Source of the DNA: Puccinia triticina
Lineage: Eukaryota; Basidiomycota; Pucciniomycetes; Pucciniales; Pucciniaceae
Direction: 5' to 3'
Length of the DNA: 64,000 nt
Assembly: GCF_026914185.1 (NCBI RefSeq)
Contig: NC_070564.1
Location: 4,588,001-4,652,000 of the forward strand
Under the pieces are notes generated by a model. It was not told where the DNA came from and did no database searches. It saw only the letters and a list, made by a program, of their open reading frames with translations. Of the stretch, positions 1 through 10,979 are shown piece after piece. The position numbers and the translations under genes were made by a program. Every line of letters starts with the position of its first letter. Positions within the stretch are counted from its first letter, which is position 1.

Positions 1-323
1 TTTGCATAATGTGATGATTTATATTGATGTTAACACTTGAATTATAAAAAAATAAATTGAAACAAAATGGCATGTATCTATTGATAAATAAAAGCCCTTT
101 ACTCAAAAAAAAAGAGGTGAAAAATCATCTTAAAACTAGGTGCATAGACTGCTAGAAAACTTGAAACCAATTGTTGTTTCTAGATTCTGAAGCCTTTCAT
201 GGGAAAGCTTTTCATCCTATAATTTATAGGTTGCAAAAGCTTTACCAACAAAAACCATTCATCCAAGCAATTATCTACAGTGAAAAATTGCAAGGGGCAC
301 CCAAAAACCTTGGAACCAGAGTT

Positions 324-352
324 TTCAGCGGAGAAGCCGCCTCAGCTTCTAG
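324..352 (+). mobile_element. Helitron 3' terminus (variant)
   Basis: A GC stem (GCGG..CCGC) is followed after a short spacer by CTAG and then T, which is the hairpin plus CTRR|T arrangement of Helitron 3' ends. It is a diverged copy of the terminus at 3624-3656, 52884-52914, 59227 and 63598. The 5' end lies outside the window or is not recognisable. Bases 1-323 hold no gene that I can support. Confidence 0.5.
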
Positions 353-356
353 TTAA

Positions 357-2424
357 GTCAATAAAAAATACAAAATTCAACATAAAACCTTCCAATTTTT
401 TTTTGTAGAAAACCTACAGTACTGTTCTCTTCAACTAATAACTTGGATTCAACTGATTCAGCCATCTTTGGCACCATAATACCATTATATCACTTTTGAC
501 CAATATGAAGGCCCTGTTTGGATGCCCGGTGTGATATGATAAATTGCATAATAAAATACATAACACTCAATTTGAAATCCAACTGTAATAAACCCAATCA
601 AAAAATCATCAGATTTATAACATGTCTGTTTGGACATCCACTCCAGAATACATTTGAGTCCGTTTAGGTCCATTTATAACAGGACTGTTTGGCAAACCAA
701 GGCAGGCAGAGCTATTATGTAGGCTGGAGGAGTACTTACTACACACCCTTGTCTCAAAGAGGAAGGACACAGCCTCTTGATGACCGGTCAACCAGTCCTC
801 AAAGAGCACACATCAACAGCTTCTGGATGGCTGGTTTGACAGGCCATCCAGAGGACACCCTCTTGATGACCGTTCAACCGGTCATTGAAGAGGACTTCAC
901 CTCTCAATGACCAGTCAAACGGTCATTGAAGAGCACACCACCACCTTGTGATGAATAGAGAGGGATGAGTCCCTCTCAATGACCGGTTGACAGGTCATCA
1001 AAGAGGACTTCACCTCTTGATGACCCAACCAGTCATTGAGAGGGACTCTACACCCTCTTGATGACCGGACCAGTCGTTGGGAGAGACTCTACACCCTCTC
1101 GATGACCCGACCAGTCATTGAGAGGGACTCTACACCCTCTCAATGACCGGTCAACTTGATATCCGGTCAACCATCTTGATTTGACCGGCCATCAAGAGGG
1201 ACTCACCCTCTTGATGACTGCTTGACCGGTCATTGAGAGTGACTCTACACCCTCTTGATATCCGGTTGTTCTTGATGACCAGTCAAGCAGTCATCAAGAG
1301 GGATTCTACACCCTCTCGATGACTGGTTGACTGGATATCAAGAGGGTGTAGAGTCCCTCTCAATATCCGGTCAACCAGTCATTGAGTGGGATTCTACACC
1401 CTCTTGATGAGTGTGGAATCCCTCTTGATAAGACTGGTTGACCGGATATTGAGAACTCACCCTCTCAATGACTGGTTGACCGGATATCAAGAGGGTGTAG
1501 AGTTCCTCTTGATGACCGGTCAAGCAGTCATTGAGAGGGAATCTACACCCTCTCAATGACCGGTCAAGAAGTCATTGAGAGGGACTCTACACCCTCTCAA
1601 TGACCGGTCAAGCAGTCATCGAGAGGGATTCTACACCCTCTTGATGAGTGGTTGAACAGTCATTGAGAGGGTGTAGAGTCCCTCTCAATGACTGGTTGGG
1701 TCATTGAGAGGTGAAGTCCTCTTTGATGACCCGTCAACCGGTCATTATCGAGAGGGTGGAGAGTCCCTCTCAATGACTGGTCGGGTCATTGAGAGGGTGT
1801 AGAGTCCCTCCCAATGACTGGTCCGGTCATTGAGAGGGTGTAGAATCCCTCTCAATGACTGGTCAAGCAGTCATTGAGAGGGTGAGTCCCTCTTGATGAC
1901 CGGTCAAGCAGTCATTGAGAGGGTGAGTCCCTCTTGATGACCGGTCAAGCAGTCATTGAGAGGAACATTGTGTCCTCTGGATGGCCTCTCCAATTGGCCA
2001 TCCAGAGGTTGTTGTGCCCTCTTCGATTACCGTTTGACCGGTCATCAAGAGGTTGTGTAGTACTCCTCTAGATGACAGTACATATAGCCATTTATCACCC
2101 GGAAATAGAGGTCAGGACCTCTATTTCCGAAATGGCTGGGGGAATAAATTTCCCGTCATACCAAGTAATGAATGTTATGATATGACTGGCCGGCCCAAAC
2201 ACATATAAATGAGGTGTTATACCCTGAGCCCCCCCGGTTATAGGTTGCGCAATTTATAACCAAAATTGGGGCATCCAAACGGGGCCGAAGCAATATAATG
2301 GTATTATGGTGCTGAAGATTGCTGAATCAGTTGAATACAAGTTATCAGTTGAAGAGAACAGCACTGTAGGTTGCCTACAAAAAAATTTGGAGGCTTTATG
2401 TTGAATTTTGCATTTTTTATTGAA
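357..2424. mobile_element. Large fold-back TIR element flanked by TTAA
   Basis: The arms (about 357-545 and 2250-2424) are inverted repeats of each other over roughly 180 bp, sharing for example CAATAAAAAAT..AATTCAACATAAA at the outer ends. TTAA lies directly outside both ends (353-356, 2425-2428). No transposase ORF is present, so it is non-autonomous. The middle is filled with tandem palindromic repeats. The superfamily is uncertain: a TTAA duplication would fit piggyBac, but the terminal bases do not match that family, and TTAA is common in AT-rich DNA. Confidence 0.7.
880..2060. repeat. Array of inverted CTCTCAATGACCGGTCA-type repeats
   Basis: About thirty short units alternate in orientation, each built from CCTCT(C/T)(A/G)ATGACC and its complement around GACCGGTC. 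The same filler occurs at 7270-7500, 34560-34940, 36419-36690 and 53340-53780. No open reading frame of interest is present, and the transcript would fold extensively. Confidence 0.85.
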
Positions 2425-2428
2425 TTAA

Positions 2429-3623
2429 TTGGCAAGTATATCACCTATATTTATATTGGTGCCAAACAGAGCCTCAGGAACTGCAAATGGGGGGGGGGGG
2501 GGAGAGCTCCTTATATAGACAAATGTGAGGGATTTTGGCTCCAGGGCAGCCCCTGAGTGAGGTATTTTAGCTGGCCTGTGCTGTACAACATGGGGAGTTA
2601 AGAGAGAGTGGCTGTGTACAATTTATGCAAGGGGCGCATACATGAGGAGGGGCTGTGCCAGATGATGTCATAATTTATGCAAGGGGTGCATAAGCTGTGC
2701 AGGGAATAATCCGATGATGTAATACGACCAAACAAAGTGGAGTTAGAAGGAACTAGAATGTGGGGAACCATTAAGTTGAAGGGGCACAGCCTGCAGAGGC
2801 AGTGCTGCATGATGTCATATACATAACAAACAAATCCAAACCAATATATGTAGTGGGGATGGAATGGTGCGGGGAAAGGTGACTTGAGGCGCCTGACAGG
2901 TGGTTGACTGGGTGCTACATGTTGTCCAAAGGGTCTAGCTTCCAGTGATGCTTTCAGTGGGGACTAGGGGTTACTTTAGCCGTGGATTCCATTTATGGTA
3001 TCCAATGGCTAGTATCTTGAGGCCTTTTGTATGTATATGAGAAAAACTTTTGATTTTTCACATTTTCAAGTACCACATTGCCTGACTCCAAGCCCCAGCT
3101 GCCGAGCAATCCTTTTATACATGATGTGGTTTCTCCATTATTTACTTGTTTTGGTATATGGTCAGCTCATAATTGACACCAACAGAGTCTAAGCTTTATT
3201 CCTTTGGTCCAAACCCATATGGTTATGCATGAAGGAAAGAATTGCTTATTTGAAGACAAAATTTGGCACTAAATCCACCACTGAAGCAAAGACTAAAGCA
3301 GGGTGCGGGTTCCTTTTAGATAATGGAGTGTTCGCACAAATCCAACTGTATTTGACACTATCACATTTCCCAAGCATCAAATTTTTCTATTTTTGAAGCT
3401 TCTGCTAAGTGGTTTCATCTTGAAGCATGCAAACAAATGAATCTTCAACTAGAAATTCAAACAAACTGTTACTTGTGAATTGAATGTAAAAAGGAGGCCC
3501 AGTTATGAACTTTTGCTCTATCATCACGTGTGAGGGGTAGGAGGAGGAGCTGGCCAGTGCATCTGGATTGATTTGAAATGACTGGGGGGAAGGGGGGAGG
3601 TTCAATGGACTAATGCCCCTCCC
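2429..3623. other. No gene recognised; poly-G tract at 2489
   Basis: This is AT-rich sequence with a run of about 13 G near 2489 and no supportable gene. A short open plus-strand stretch near 3230-3340 (reading MKERIAYLKTKFGTK..) could be a captured fragment but is too short to name. Part of this interval should belong to the Helitron that ends at 3656; its 5' end was not found. Confidence 0.4.
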
Positions 3624-3656
3624 CCCCTGCAGCGGCGAAGCTGCCTTGGCCTCTAG
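3624..3656 (+). mobile_element. Helitron 3' terminus
   Basis: The sequence CTGCAGCGGCGAAGCTGCC (short GC hairpin) is followed by TTGGCCT and CTAG, then T. It is nearly identical to the terminus at 52884-52914, whose insertion is proven by an empty site. It abuts hAT transposase sequence directly, so this Helitron seems to have inserted into an older hAT copy. Confidence 0.7.
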
Positions 3657-4225
3657 TCAAATAATAAAACCAAGGGCAACAAAGATTCAGGTGAAGAATC
3701 TGAATCCAAAGATGAAGAACGTGAAATTCAGATCAATAGGCAAGTGCGTGCAAAACCTTTTATTGAGTAGCTCAGTGTCTTATCTTTCCCATTCCCACCT
3801 AGATACAACAAAGATACATTCATCAATGCCAAAGAATTTACTGCCAAAAGCAAGCCTTCAGAAAGATATGCTGATGATGATGAGTGTGAGCCTGAATTAT
3901 CAATGCAGGACATCCAGGACTTGAGCAATGAGGATGAGGATAACAATCTTTACACTTTGGCTTCATGCAAACACAGTTTGGCTAAGGTAAGTCCATTTAT
4001 TCCAGCCCCCCACTTGATCAACTGTCTCCACTGAGACATTATTTATGTTTGTAATCATAGTTTTGCGCTATTTCTCACATGATTCAAAAATCACCCAATT
4101 CAAAGGCCAAGTTTTTTGAATTATGCAGCGAAATGACTGGTGATAAGCCCCAAAACAGCAAGATAGAAGTCCCAAAACAATGGAACTCCACCTATGTCCA
4201 GCTTCAGGGATTCAAGGAAGCAATG
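3657..4225 (+). pseudogene. hAT transposase fragment
   Basis: The visible coding blocks are an acidic linker (NKDSGEESESKDEER..), a block ending CKHSLAK at 3986, and a block from 4061 containing KFFELCSEMTGDK and VPKQWNSTYVQL. The WNSTY motif after a short helical segment is typical of the hAT transposase catalytic core just before the dimerisation region. The last two blocks join in frame across a 74-nt GTAAGT..CATAG intron (3987-4060). The DDE residues and the C-terminal hATC domain are absent and the 5' side is cut by the Helitron, so this is a fragment. A domesticated gene is unlikely given these breaks. Confidence 0.65.
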
Positions 4226-4589
4226 TGTGTATCTTCCCCCAAATTTTGTTTTTTCAAAAATAGGACTGACAATTTTTTGAGTGGCAGTATGTCAGCTTTA
4301 GAGTCAACACAGTTGACCAGGTACCTGTTTTTGTCGGCTGCAGTTAAAGTGCGCTTGGCCCTGCGTGCAGGGCCAAGCGCAAATTTGTTCATATCTTTTT
4401 AAACTTAAGACATAAGGTTGTTTAGACTTCATATTCTGTTTTCTCATGCAATTTTAACCCTAGTTACAACTTATCATTTCTTAGTAGCTCTACTCTTTCC
4501 CTAAGTTCTTGTGTCAGACTCAGAGTCAGCGCAGCTAACCTAATAGTCTGCCTTTTCTACATCTCAAATTATTTGAGCACTATAACTCT

Positions 4590-4825
4590 AAACTAAAATT
4601 TGATCCACAAGCTCTAAGTTCCTCCAATTGGGTCCCACAACTCAATGAATTAGGTTTAATTTGCTAAGTATGTAAACTATTGGGTCCCGCAACTCAATGA
4701 ATTACAATTGAGTTCCGCAACTCAATGAATTCAGATTGAGTCCCGCGACTCAATGAGAGTTATGGGGCGCATGCGCAGCTGTGACGTGGCAGCGCTACCA
4801 GGCGCGCCAACCACTTTTACATGTG
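4590..4825. repeat. Single arm of a palindromic MITE (ATTGGGTCCCGC.. family)
   Basis: It contains four copies of a TTGGGTCCCGCRACTCAATGA motif, followed by GTGACGTGGCAGCGCTACC and GGCGCGCCAACCAC. The same arm occurs as a complete two-armed palindrome at 32858-33140. Here only one arm remains. No coding potential. Confidence 0.7.
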
Positions 4826-5609
4826 TAATTATGTAAGAAAACTGTGAAAATTTTTGAAGTCAGGATTTCCCTTGCCTGAGGAGGATTGACAGAAATCAGA
4901 AACCCAGAACCACACCCCCAGATAGCCCAGGATCACCACCAAAGAGGATGCCACACTTCCAGTATACCTACCGTCACAGGCGCCTAGGATATTGACAGTA
5001 AGTATCACTCTTTCACTGAACCTTGACTATCTCAGAGGTAAAACTCTGTGTCTCTTGATTGCTCTCTCCTTTCACTTGCTTTTGCCCAATCTTTGATCAC
5101 AGATCTGCACCTATCTTGACATCATCAACCAAAGGATTCTGCTGCATTGCATTCTTCTTTTTCTGTGGTTTTTGTAAGAAAAAAACCACATAGGTTTCCC
5201 TTTATAGAACCTTGACTATCCAGAAGGAAGCTAAAAGATTGTAGCTGGATTAAAATTGTCAAATACAGGAGCCCTCAACGTTTCTTTGGTGAGAGGAGGC
5301 TGTTGCACTCTCTAGCACAGCTTGGCAGCACTCCCTTAAGGAGGTAGCATTGCCGGTGGAAGTTAGTACCCACCAGAATAAACTTGAATATCTGCTTATC
5401 TTGAATCTGCTCAGTTTCTCTCTCTCTTTCTCTCTATCTCTTATATTCGTATATTCTTTATCCAAAGAAATCCAAATATTGCCCCCCCATTTTCTTGTGT
5501 CCTGCTTTCACTATAGAGACTCAGGCTCACACAGTATGATTTTGCAAAAGGACAAAAAATACGGATTACCTCAGCAATATCATATCAACCAGACCAACAT
5601 GTTTTTGGC
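4826..5609. other. No gene recognised
   Basis: There are pyrimidine-rich stretches (CTCTCTCTTTCTCTC near 5412) and no ORF with recognisable motifs. It may be fragments of an LTR leader, but I cannot support a boundary. Confidence 0.4.
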
Positions 5610-5613
5610 ACGG

Positions 5614-6539
5614 TGTGGAACTACTCTGAGGGAAGAATAGAGCTTGAGAGGGATTTGGTGCTTGAAGGGCTGCCTCTCAGGGGAACAAGAAAAAGAATAT
5701 AAGAGTATGGACTCTTATGGAAAGGTGTGGCTATGGAGATTCTTGAGGTATTTCTAAGGGTTTACTTTCTACTAATCTAATAGCAAAGTAAAGGTAATGT
5801 AAAGTCTGTCCAACCTGATATATTTGGCATAGACTTATCAAGCTTGTCCACTCTGATTTGATGGCATAAGCTAGGCTAGTGAATGGTGACCAGTGATCTG
5901 GATTGCTGGGACAGGATCTGATGGGGAACAAAAGGTAGGGCCAAAGAGGGCAGACTATACACAAAATATTATGGGGCTGAGTTGTGGTTGGAAGAAAAGA
6001 TGAAACAGTGAAAATTCTCAATCAAGGGGCTGAGGCTGAAAATGCTATGGGGATGGAAAGTTCTGGAATGAGGCTGGAATGTGGAGAGACAATGAAACAT
6101 CAGAAGAAAGGGATTACATATCATATGAGTGGCTGAAAAGGGAAGGGCTGAAACCAAAGGGTACAAGGGGGTAACCAAGATGGGATCTCCATGGTTATTA
6201 CATGTGTGGCTAATTCCAAATTGGGGTTGTTATACTCGATTGGGAAGGGAGGAAAAGATGATGAATGTCAAGGGTCTTTCCTAATAGTCTGGCTCTGTGT
6301 GATGGGTGAATTTCTCCCACTTGTGCCTAGCTGGGTGCTTGAGGATTATTGAGTCGGTGTAGGTGGGTATTCAGAAGGTGGGGAAAAAGGGTGAAGAGAG
6401 AATGGGGGGCCTGTTGATGGGTATGTGTTGTCCTGGCCTTGATCCTTAAGGGAGGTGGGTGCTTCAGTATTCCAGAGAGGGCTATATTGAGGGGAAAAGA
6501 CTTTGATTTTGGTGCCATATTCAGGATTGGCTTACCACA
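5614..6539 (+). mobile_element. Solo LTR, family A (copy 1), TSD ACGG
   Basis: It begins TGTGGAACTACTC and ends GGCTTACCACA, so TGTGG..CCACA form the terminal inverted repeat. It is flanked by ACGG on both sides (5610-5613 and 6540-6543). It aligns along its length with the copy at 35265-36335. No internal coding region or second LTR is adjacent, which is the signature of recombination between LTRs leaving a solo copy. Confidence 0.8.
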
Positions 6540-6611
6540 ACGGGACTTGATTTCCATACTCAAGTTGGTCCATGAACAAACTCTTCAGGTAGCTACTCAT
6601 GGATCGGCTGT

Positions 6612-6765
6612 TATGGTCTGTTCTGTGGAGAGGAAGATGGAGTCTGGGGTTCTGAGGGTTCTGGATCCAATATGGTAGATTGCAGGATGAGGAAGAGGCT
6701 TGGATCTCCAGGCTCACAAACCTTGAGCATTGTTTGTGACATGTACATGTAGTCTATGTACATGT
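6612..6765 (-). repeat. Dispersed repeat, possible LTR remnant of the minus-strand gypsy
   Basis: About 150 bp, including TTATGGTCTGTTCTG, GGTAGATTGCAGGATGAGG and TGACATGTACATGTAG, matches 32047-32205 in the same orientation. The two copies bracket the minus-strand gypsy debris (7907-31827), so they may be the remains of its two LTRs. On the minus strand both end in ACCATAACA. The LTR boundaries on the other side are not clear. Confidence 0.45.
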
Positions 6766-6888
6766 GAGTCTGCGCTGTGGCCGTGCTACGGCTCATAATA
6801 TTATCCCCCCTTTAATTCCCAAGCCGCCCCCTTTTTGTGTTAATCAATGAGTAATAATAATAAAAAATCCCTCCTCTTTTGACTCTGC

Positions 6889-7878
6889 CGAACTTAACAC
6901 AAGTCCCTTGCTGCTGCGGGTGTCTGGTCTTGCAAAGCAAGCATCCAATAGCCCTTGTCAGGAGGGACTCGCGCGCTATCACCCTCTTTTGCAGAGCCTA
7001 GAATCTCAGTTTGGCTGGATGGTTTTTTCAAACCATAACAGTTCCTTGCCCTCAATACTTAAAACCTTAAAAATTTGCTTGGCACAAAGCCTTGCTTCTT
7101 GTGTGTCATCCCGTAGAATCTGAGTTATGTTACACCACTTCTTCAAGGCAAAATAAATTATCAAAGTGAATAAAAACTTGGATTTTACTGAAGCCAAGTA
7201 ACAGAAGAGGTCTGTGCTCAATGACTTAGACACATAGTTTTTTTCAACTTACAGTCCAGCCTCTGAGCCCTTGATCGCCGGCACAGACCCGCCATTGAGA
7301 CCGTATAGCCCTCTGGATGAATGGTAAAGACCGGTCATCAAGAGGATATATACAACGCCCAGGATGACCGCTACAGACCGGTCCTCAAGCGGATATGTAC
7401 AACCTCTCAATTACCGGTCTGTGCCGGTCATTGAGAGTATACAACCCTCTCAATGACCAGTCTGTGCCGGTCATCAAGGGATCTTGAAACTTCTGATGAC
7501 TGGAAGCTAGCTGTGTGTCAAAAACACTATGTATTGACCAGAGAGTCCGTGCTCTCATTTCATGATTAATTTCTGCAAAGTTGGGCTATAGAGTTGGTAA
7601 CGGTCTTGAGGTTTATTTTTCTTGTGTAATTTCTCAGTACATAATAAAAAAAATAGATGCCTCAGCAGTAGCATGTTGAGCTGATCTGGAGCAAAAAAAA
7701 AAACAAGTTTATCATGGAATGAGGGAGGTACAAGGGGAAAAGTGAGAAGTGGGGTGAAAATTGTATTCTCCGTGCACCAGAAAGGGGAGGTACGGGATAA
7801 GTCCCTCCTGCTGAGGGCTTTCAGAGGCTTTCTTTGCAAGTCACACGCCCACAGCAGCAAGGGACTTTGTCAAGTTCA
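6889..7878. mobile_element. Mutator-like fold-back element (copy 1)
   Basis: The terminal inverted repeats of about 85 bp (GAACTTAACACAAGTCCC.. and ..AAGGGACTTTGTCAAGTTC) enclose palindromic GACCGGTC filler (7270-7500) and AT-rich sequence. The flanking 9-mers TGACTCTGC (6880-6888) and TGGATCTGC (7879-7887) agree at 7 of 9 positions, consistent with an old 9-bp duplication. A second copy at 41085-54149 has a perfect 9-bp duplication. No transposase is encoded. Confidence 0.7.
7270..7500. repeat. GACCGGTC palindromic repeat array inside the Mutator-like copy
   Basis: Units of the type AATGACCGGTC..GTGCCGGTCATTGAGAG are repeated in alternating orientation. The array is homologous, in inverted orientation, to 53340-53780 in the second Mutator-like copy. 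Confidence 0.75.
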
Positions 7879-7906
7879 TGGATCTGCATTCTGTCCCTGG
7901 GCAGCA

Positions 7907-8389
7907 TTAAAAAACCCAGTGGGAAAAAGCTTTCCCTCTCACTTTGTTATCTGTGTCCTCCAATGCCTGGCCGCCGCCTCTGGAAACTTTGAGTTGAGCT
8001 CTGCCAATAGGTCTACACTGTTCTTCAGGTTTGCCTCCGTTTCCCATGAATTCTCTTCCAGTCCGAATCCGCACCAGCTGACAAGGTATTGAGTTGTCCG
8101 CCCTCTTGGCCGGCTGTCCAGTATGCCATTGACCTCCCACTTGTCTCTGCCAAATTTCCAGTATGCCGTCAAACTCCCACTCGTCTCCGCTGTTGACTGT
8201 CACTGGTTCTGGGGTCCGCCGCTGTTGGTGGGCAATTTTCTCCAGTTTGTGTTTGCAGAGTACCAATACATGGAAAACTGGGTGGACTCCCTGCATGGAG
8301 AGCGGAAGGGTCAGTTTACAAGCAGAGTAAGAAATTATTGTAGCTATTGGGAATGTTCCTAGCCAGTGGTTTTCCAATTTGGGGCTGGG
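7907..8389 (-). pseudogene. Gypsy element 1: integrase C-terminus and chromodomain
   Basis: The minus strand encodes the integrase tail (LTLPLSMQGVHPVFHV), a linker (RRTPEPVTVN), and then, after a frameshift, a chromodomain-like block (ILDSRPRG.. QYLVSWCGFGLEENSWE). This order is that of Ty3/gypsy chromoviruses, whose chromodomain guides integration to chromatin. It is the 3' end of the old element whose other parts lie at 9178-10975, 12768-13913 and 28685-31827. Frameshifts make it non-functional. The next upstream piece resumes beyond the LTR at 8394-9173. Confidence 0.85.
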
Positions 8390-8393
8390 GCGG

Positions 8394-9173
8394 TGTGGTG
8401 CCCCATTTGGTTTTCTGCTAGTCAGAAGAATTCTCGCCGCCGCCGTCAGCCTTGATCAGCAAGATCCCCAGCAAGTATCAAGACCTACAATCCCCCCTCA
8501 AGAGTCTCATCCATCCTCAAGACTTCAAGACCCTCAAGATTTCATCCTCAAGCCTAAGGCTTCAAGAATCCACTCCTCAAGACCTCTCAATCTCAAGATT
8601 TCCCTCATTTCCTCTCATCCTCAAACTCCTCTCTCTTCAAGATCCTTTCCTCCCCCCCACTTCTTTCTTCTTTTTCCTGCTTGTTCTTTGTTTCCTTTCT
8701 CAGTTTTCTTTTCTCCTGTCCTCCCCTGTTTGTTTGTTTATTTCTCCTCTTGCGCGCGTTGGTAGGTTTCAGAGTGGAGGGTTGGTTTTGTTTTGTCTTT
8801 GCGGGCATCATGACAGGTCCGCTAGATTTCACAAACCCCAGACTCTGAGTTAAGCCCAATCTCAGAGGATGGGGTGGCATGAACTCTGTACTGATCCAAG
8901 TCAGAAATTCATCAAACCTTATTGATCTGATCCTTCTTCATCTTCCCTGAGCTTCTCTTGATCCTTTTTCCTGATTAATATTTTGGCAGTATGTCCGGCC
9001 CTCTTCTCAAACACCTCAACCGCCGATGAGCGCTCAACGCCGTTGTAAAATACCCTTTTACCTCCTCAATTACACAATCCTCATCAATTTTCCGGACCAC
9101 CTACAAGGGCAACCTGAACAGCACCCATCCCCTTGACGCTCTGCCTACCGCCTGGCATGGTAGGAGTTCCACA
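8394..9173 (+). mobile_element. Solo LTR, family B (copy 1), TSD GCGG/GCAG
   Basis: It begins TGTGGTGCCCCATTTGG and ends GGAGTTCCACA. The flanks are GCGG (8390-8393) and GCAG (9174-9177). It splits the integrase tail of the minus-strand gypsy: the reading frame stops at GDKVWLDGGNILTNC on one side and resumes at the C-terminal block on the other. Its organisation (TGTGGTG start, CTTCAAG-rich then TTTTCTT-rich segment, GCGCGCG, CAGCACCCATCCCC near the end) is shared with 43579-44618 and more distantly with the LTRs at 13918 and 27885. Confidence 0.75.
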
Positions 9174-9177
9174 GCAG

Positions 9178-9468
9178 TTTGTCAAAATATTGCCTCCATC
9201 TAGCCAAACCTTGTCTCCGCTGTTCCATTCTAGTGTGTCCCGCACTCCTCTGGAAAAATGGCTTTTCATGGTCTCTTGCACTAATTCTAGGCAGTGTTTG
9301 AGCTCATCCTGCACCTCTGCAAGCTGGCGGAGTTGTTCCGCTACTGGTGGTACACACTGCTCCGCTGTACAAAGGGTTGAATCCATAGTTTGCCTTGAAC
9401 GGTGACATCCCAGTCAATGTGTGGTTGTTGTTGTTGTAGGCAAACTCCGCCATTGCAAGGAGCGGGGC
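9178..9468 (-). pseudogene. Gypsy element 1: integrase core end
   Basis: The minus-strand translation includes AEFAYNNNNHTLTGMSPFKANYGFNP and later KSHFSRGVRDTLEWNSGDKVWLD, the standard distal part of a Ty3/gypsy integrase core. It is continuous with 9806-10525 once the LTR at 9474-9800 is removed. Confidence 0.85.
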
Positions 9469-9473
9469 CCAAT

Positions 9474-9800
9474 TGTGAAGCCCCCCTCAACATTGGTTCT
9501 TCACACAAGGGGTTATGGGATCACCTAACCCTAAACCCCCCTGCAAGACTCGTACTTAGACTCGACCTCGCTCTCCCCTAGTCAAGCAGAGATCTGATCT
9601 CTCTTGACTAGGTCCTTTTCCTTCTTCTTCCTTTTTCCTCTTGATTAGTCTGTGTACCTAGCCAGAGAGATCTGATCTCTCTTGACTAGCCCTTTGCAAT
9701 TCTAGCTACCCAGTTTGGAACTAGAACTCAAAACGGCCTTTGCCTTGTCTTTGGTCCTTGTTCCTTGTTGTCTTCAGTGAGGGTTCATTGAACCCTTACA
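9474..9800 (+). mobile_element. Solo LTR of 327 bp, TSD CCAAT
   Basis: It begins TGTGAAGCCCCCC and ends AACCCTTACA, with a perfect 5-bp duplication CCAAT (9469-9473, 9801-9805). Removing it and one CCAAT restores the integrase reading frame of the minus-strand gypsy. Internally it has two CTAGTCAAG/CTTGACTAG inverted repeats around AGATCTGATCTCT. No other member of this family was seen. Confidence 0.85.
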
Positions 9801-9805
9801 CCAAT

Positions 9806-10525
9806 CATCCTGTTGGCAGGACACAAAGTGGCGGAGGTATTGTTTCACCACCTTGTTTGCAATCTCCAACTGCTCATTGGTCCGCGGGTGGTAGGCCGTT
9901 GAGGGGTGGAGGCGGATGCCAATTTTGTTGTTTAACTTGCTGGCGATTTGGGAGATAAAAACACTTCCTCGGTTGGAGAAAATAGTCTTTGGAGTGCCGT
10001 GTAGTTTCTAGACATGCTCTGCCATCAGGTCCGCCAGTTGCTCCGCATTCATAGACTTTCTGCAGGGAATAAAGTGCACCATTTTTTTCAGGCGGTCAAT
10101 AACGGTCAGTACGCCATTGCATGAGCAGGATTCAGGGAGGTCTGTGATTAAATCATAGCTGATGTCTGTCCACGGCCCCACTGGAATTGGAGCGGCTCCA
10201 GTGTCCCAAAAGGCTGTTGTGTTGAGGCTTTAACCCATTGGCAAGAGTCACATGCTTCCACATATTTATTGAAGAATTTCTTCTGTCCGTTCCACACAAA
10301 ACTTTGTTGGACCAGGGCAAGGGTGAGGGATTGGCCTGGGTGGCCCTCCGCTTTGCTGTCGTGTTGGCTTTTTAATATTTCCGTCCGCAATGCCGGGTCC
10401 GCCGGCACCATTATCTGCCCTTTGTCATACAAGATGCCATCCACCTCTGCGTACCTGTTCTGGTTTCCTTCGGGGGTTTTCAAAGATTCTATCCATCTGG
10501 TCAGTTGGGCGTCAAGTGGGGTCAA
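9806..10525 (-). pseudogene. Gypsy element 1: integrase zinc-binding and core domains
   Basis: The minus strand encodes an integrase zinc-binding region (EGHPGQ..; CDSCQWVKA) followed by core sequence (ISYDLITDLPESCSCNGVL, VIDRLKKMVHFIPC). The second catalytic position, normally in SDRGS, reads SNRGS, and a TAG precedes it. The enzyme is therefore dead by both mutation and truncation. It continues from the RNase H piece at 10547-10975. Confidence 0.85.
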
Positions 10526-10546
10526 TGCCCTGATTCTTGCAATGAT

Positions 10547-10975
10547 CTACGCATCCGAAATTGCCAGTTCATCCTTGAACTTGTTCTCCACATCCATCCC
10601 CAGTACATTGACCTCAAACCAGTGCTCTGCCTCCTCCAAGTCAACGGACTTGTCCTCAAACCACGTTTTGAATTCCAATATCTCCACAAAAATCCGCTCT
10701 GTGATGTTGCTTGGCTTCAGCAGCTGTCCAAAGGCCACCTTTTCAGCAGGGGCGGGGGCAAGGTCTGCTATCCTGGAAATTGCATCAGGTTTGATGGCTT
10801 GGCGGCCCGGCAATAAGATTTCAAAATCAAAACAGCCCATGGTCTCCGCCCACCACGCCTGTCTCTGGGTGAGCTCCTTTAGGGTCATGAAGCTTTCAAA
10901 GTTCCGGTGGTCCGTGTAGACAATTGCGGTCAGGGGGTGTGGGTTTCCTTCCAGGTACTGCTGCCCTCTTTGAAA
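10547..10975 (-). pseudogene. Gypsy element 1: RNase H C-terminal part
   Basis: The minus strand shows YLEGNPHPLTAIVYTDHRNF, then MTLKELTQRQAWWAE and RQAIKPDAISR, the end of a Ty3/gypsy RNase H domain and the tether to integrase. The upstream half resumes at 12768 beyond the LTR-like element at 10980-12763. Confidence 0.85.
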
Positions 10976-10979
10976 GCGG

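Noticed and set aside
880..2060. Regular repeats that could suggest a CRISPR-like array
   Set aside because: Units alternate in orientation, have no unique spacers, and sit inside a fold-back element in a eukaryotic genome.
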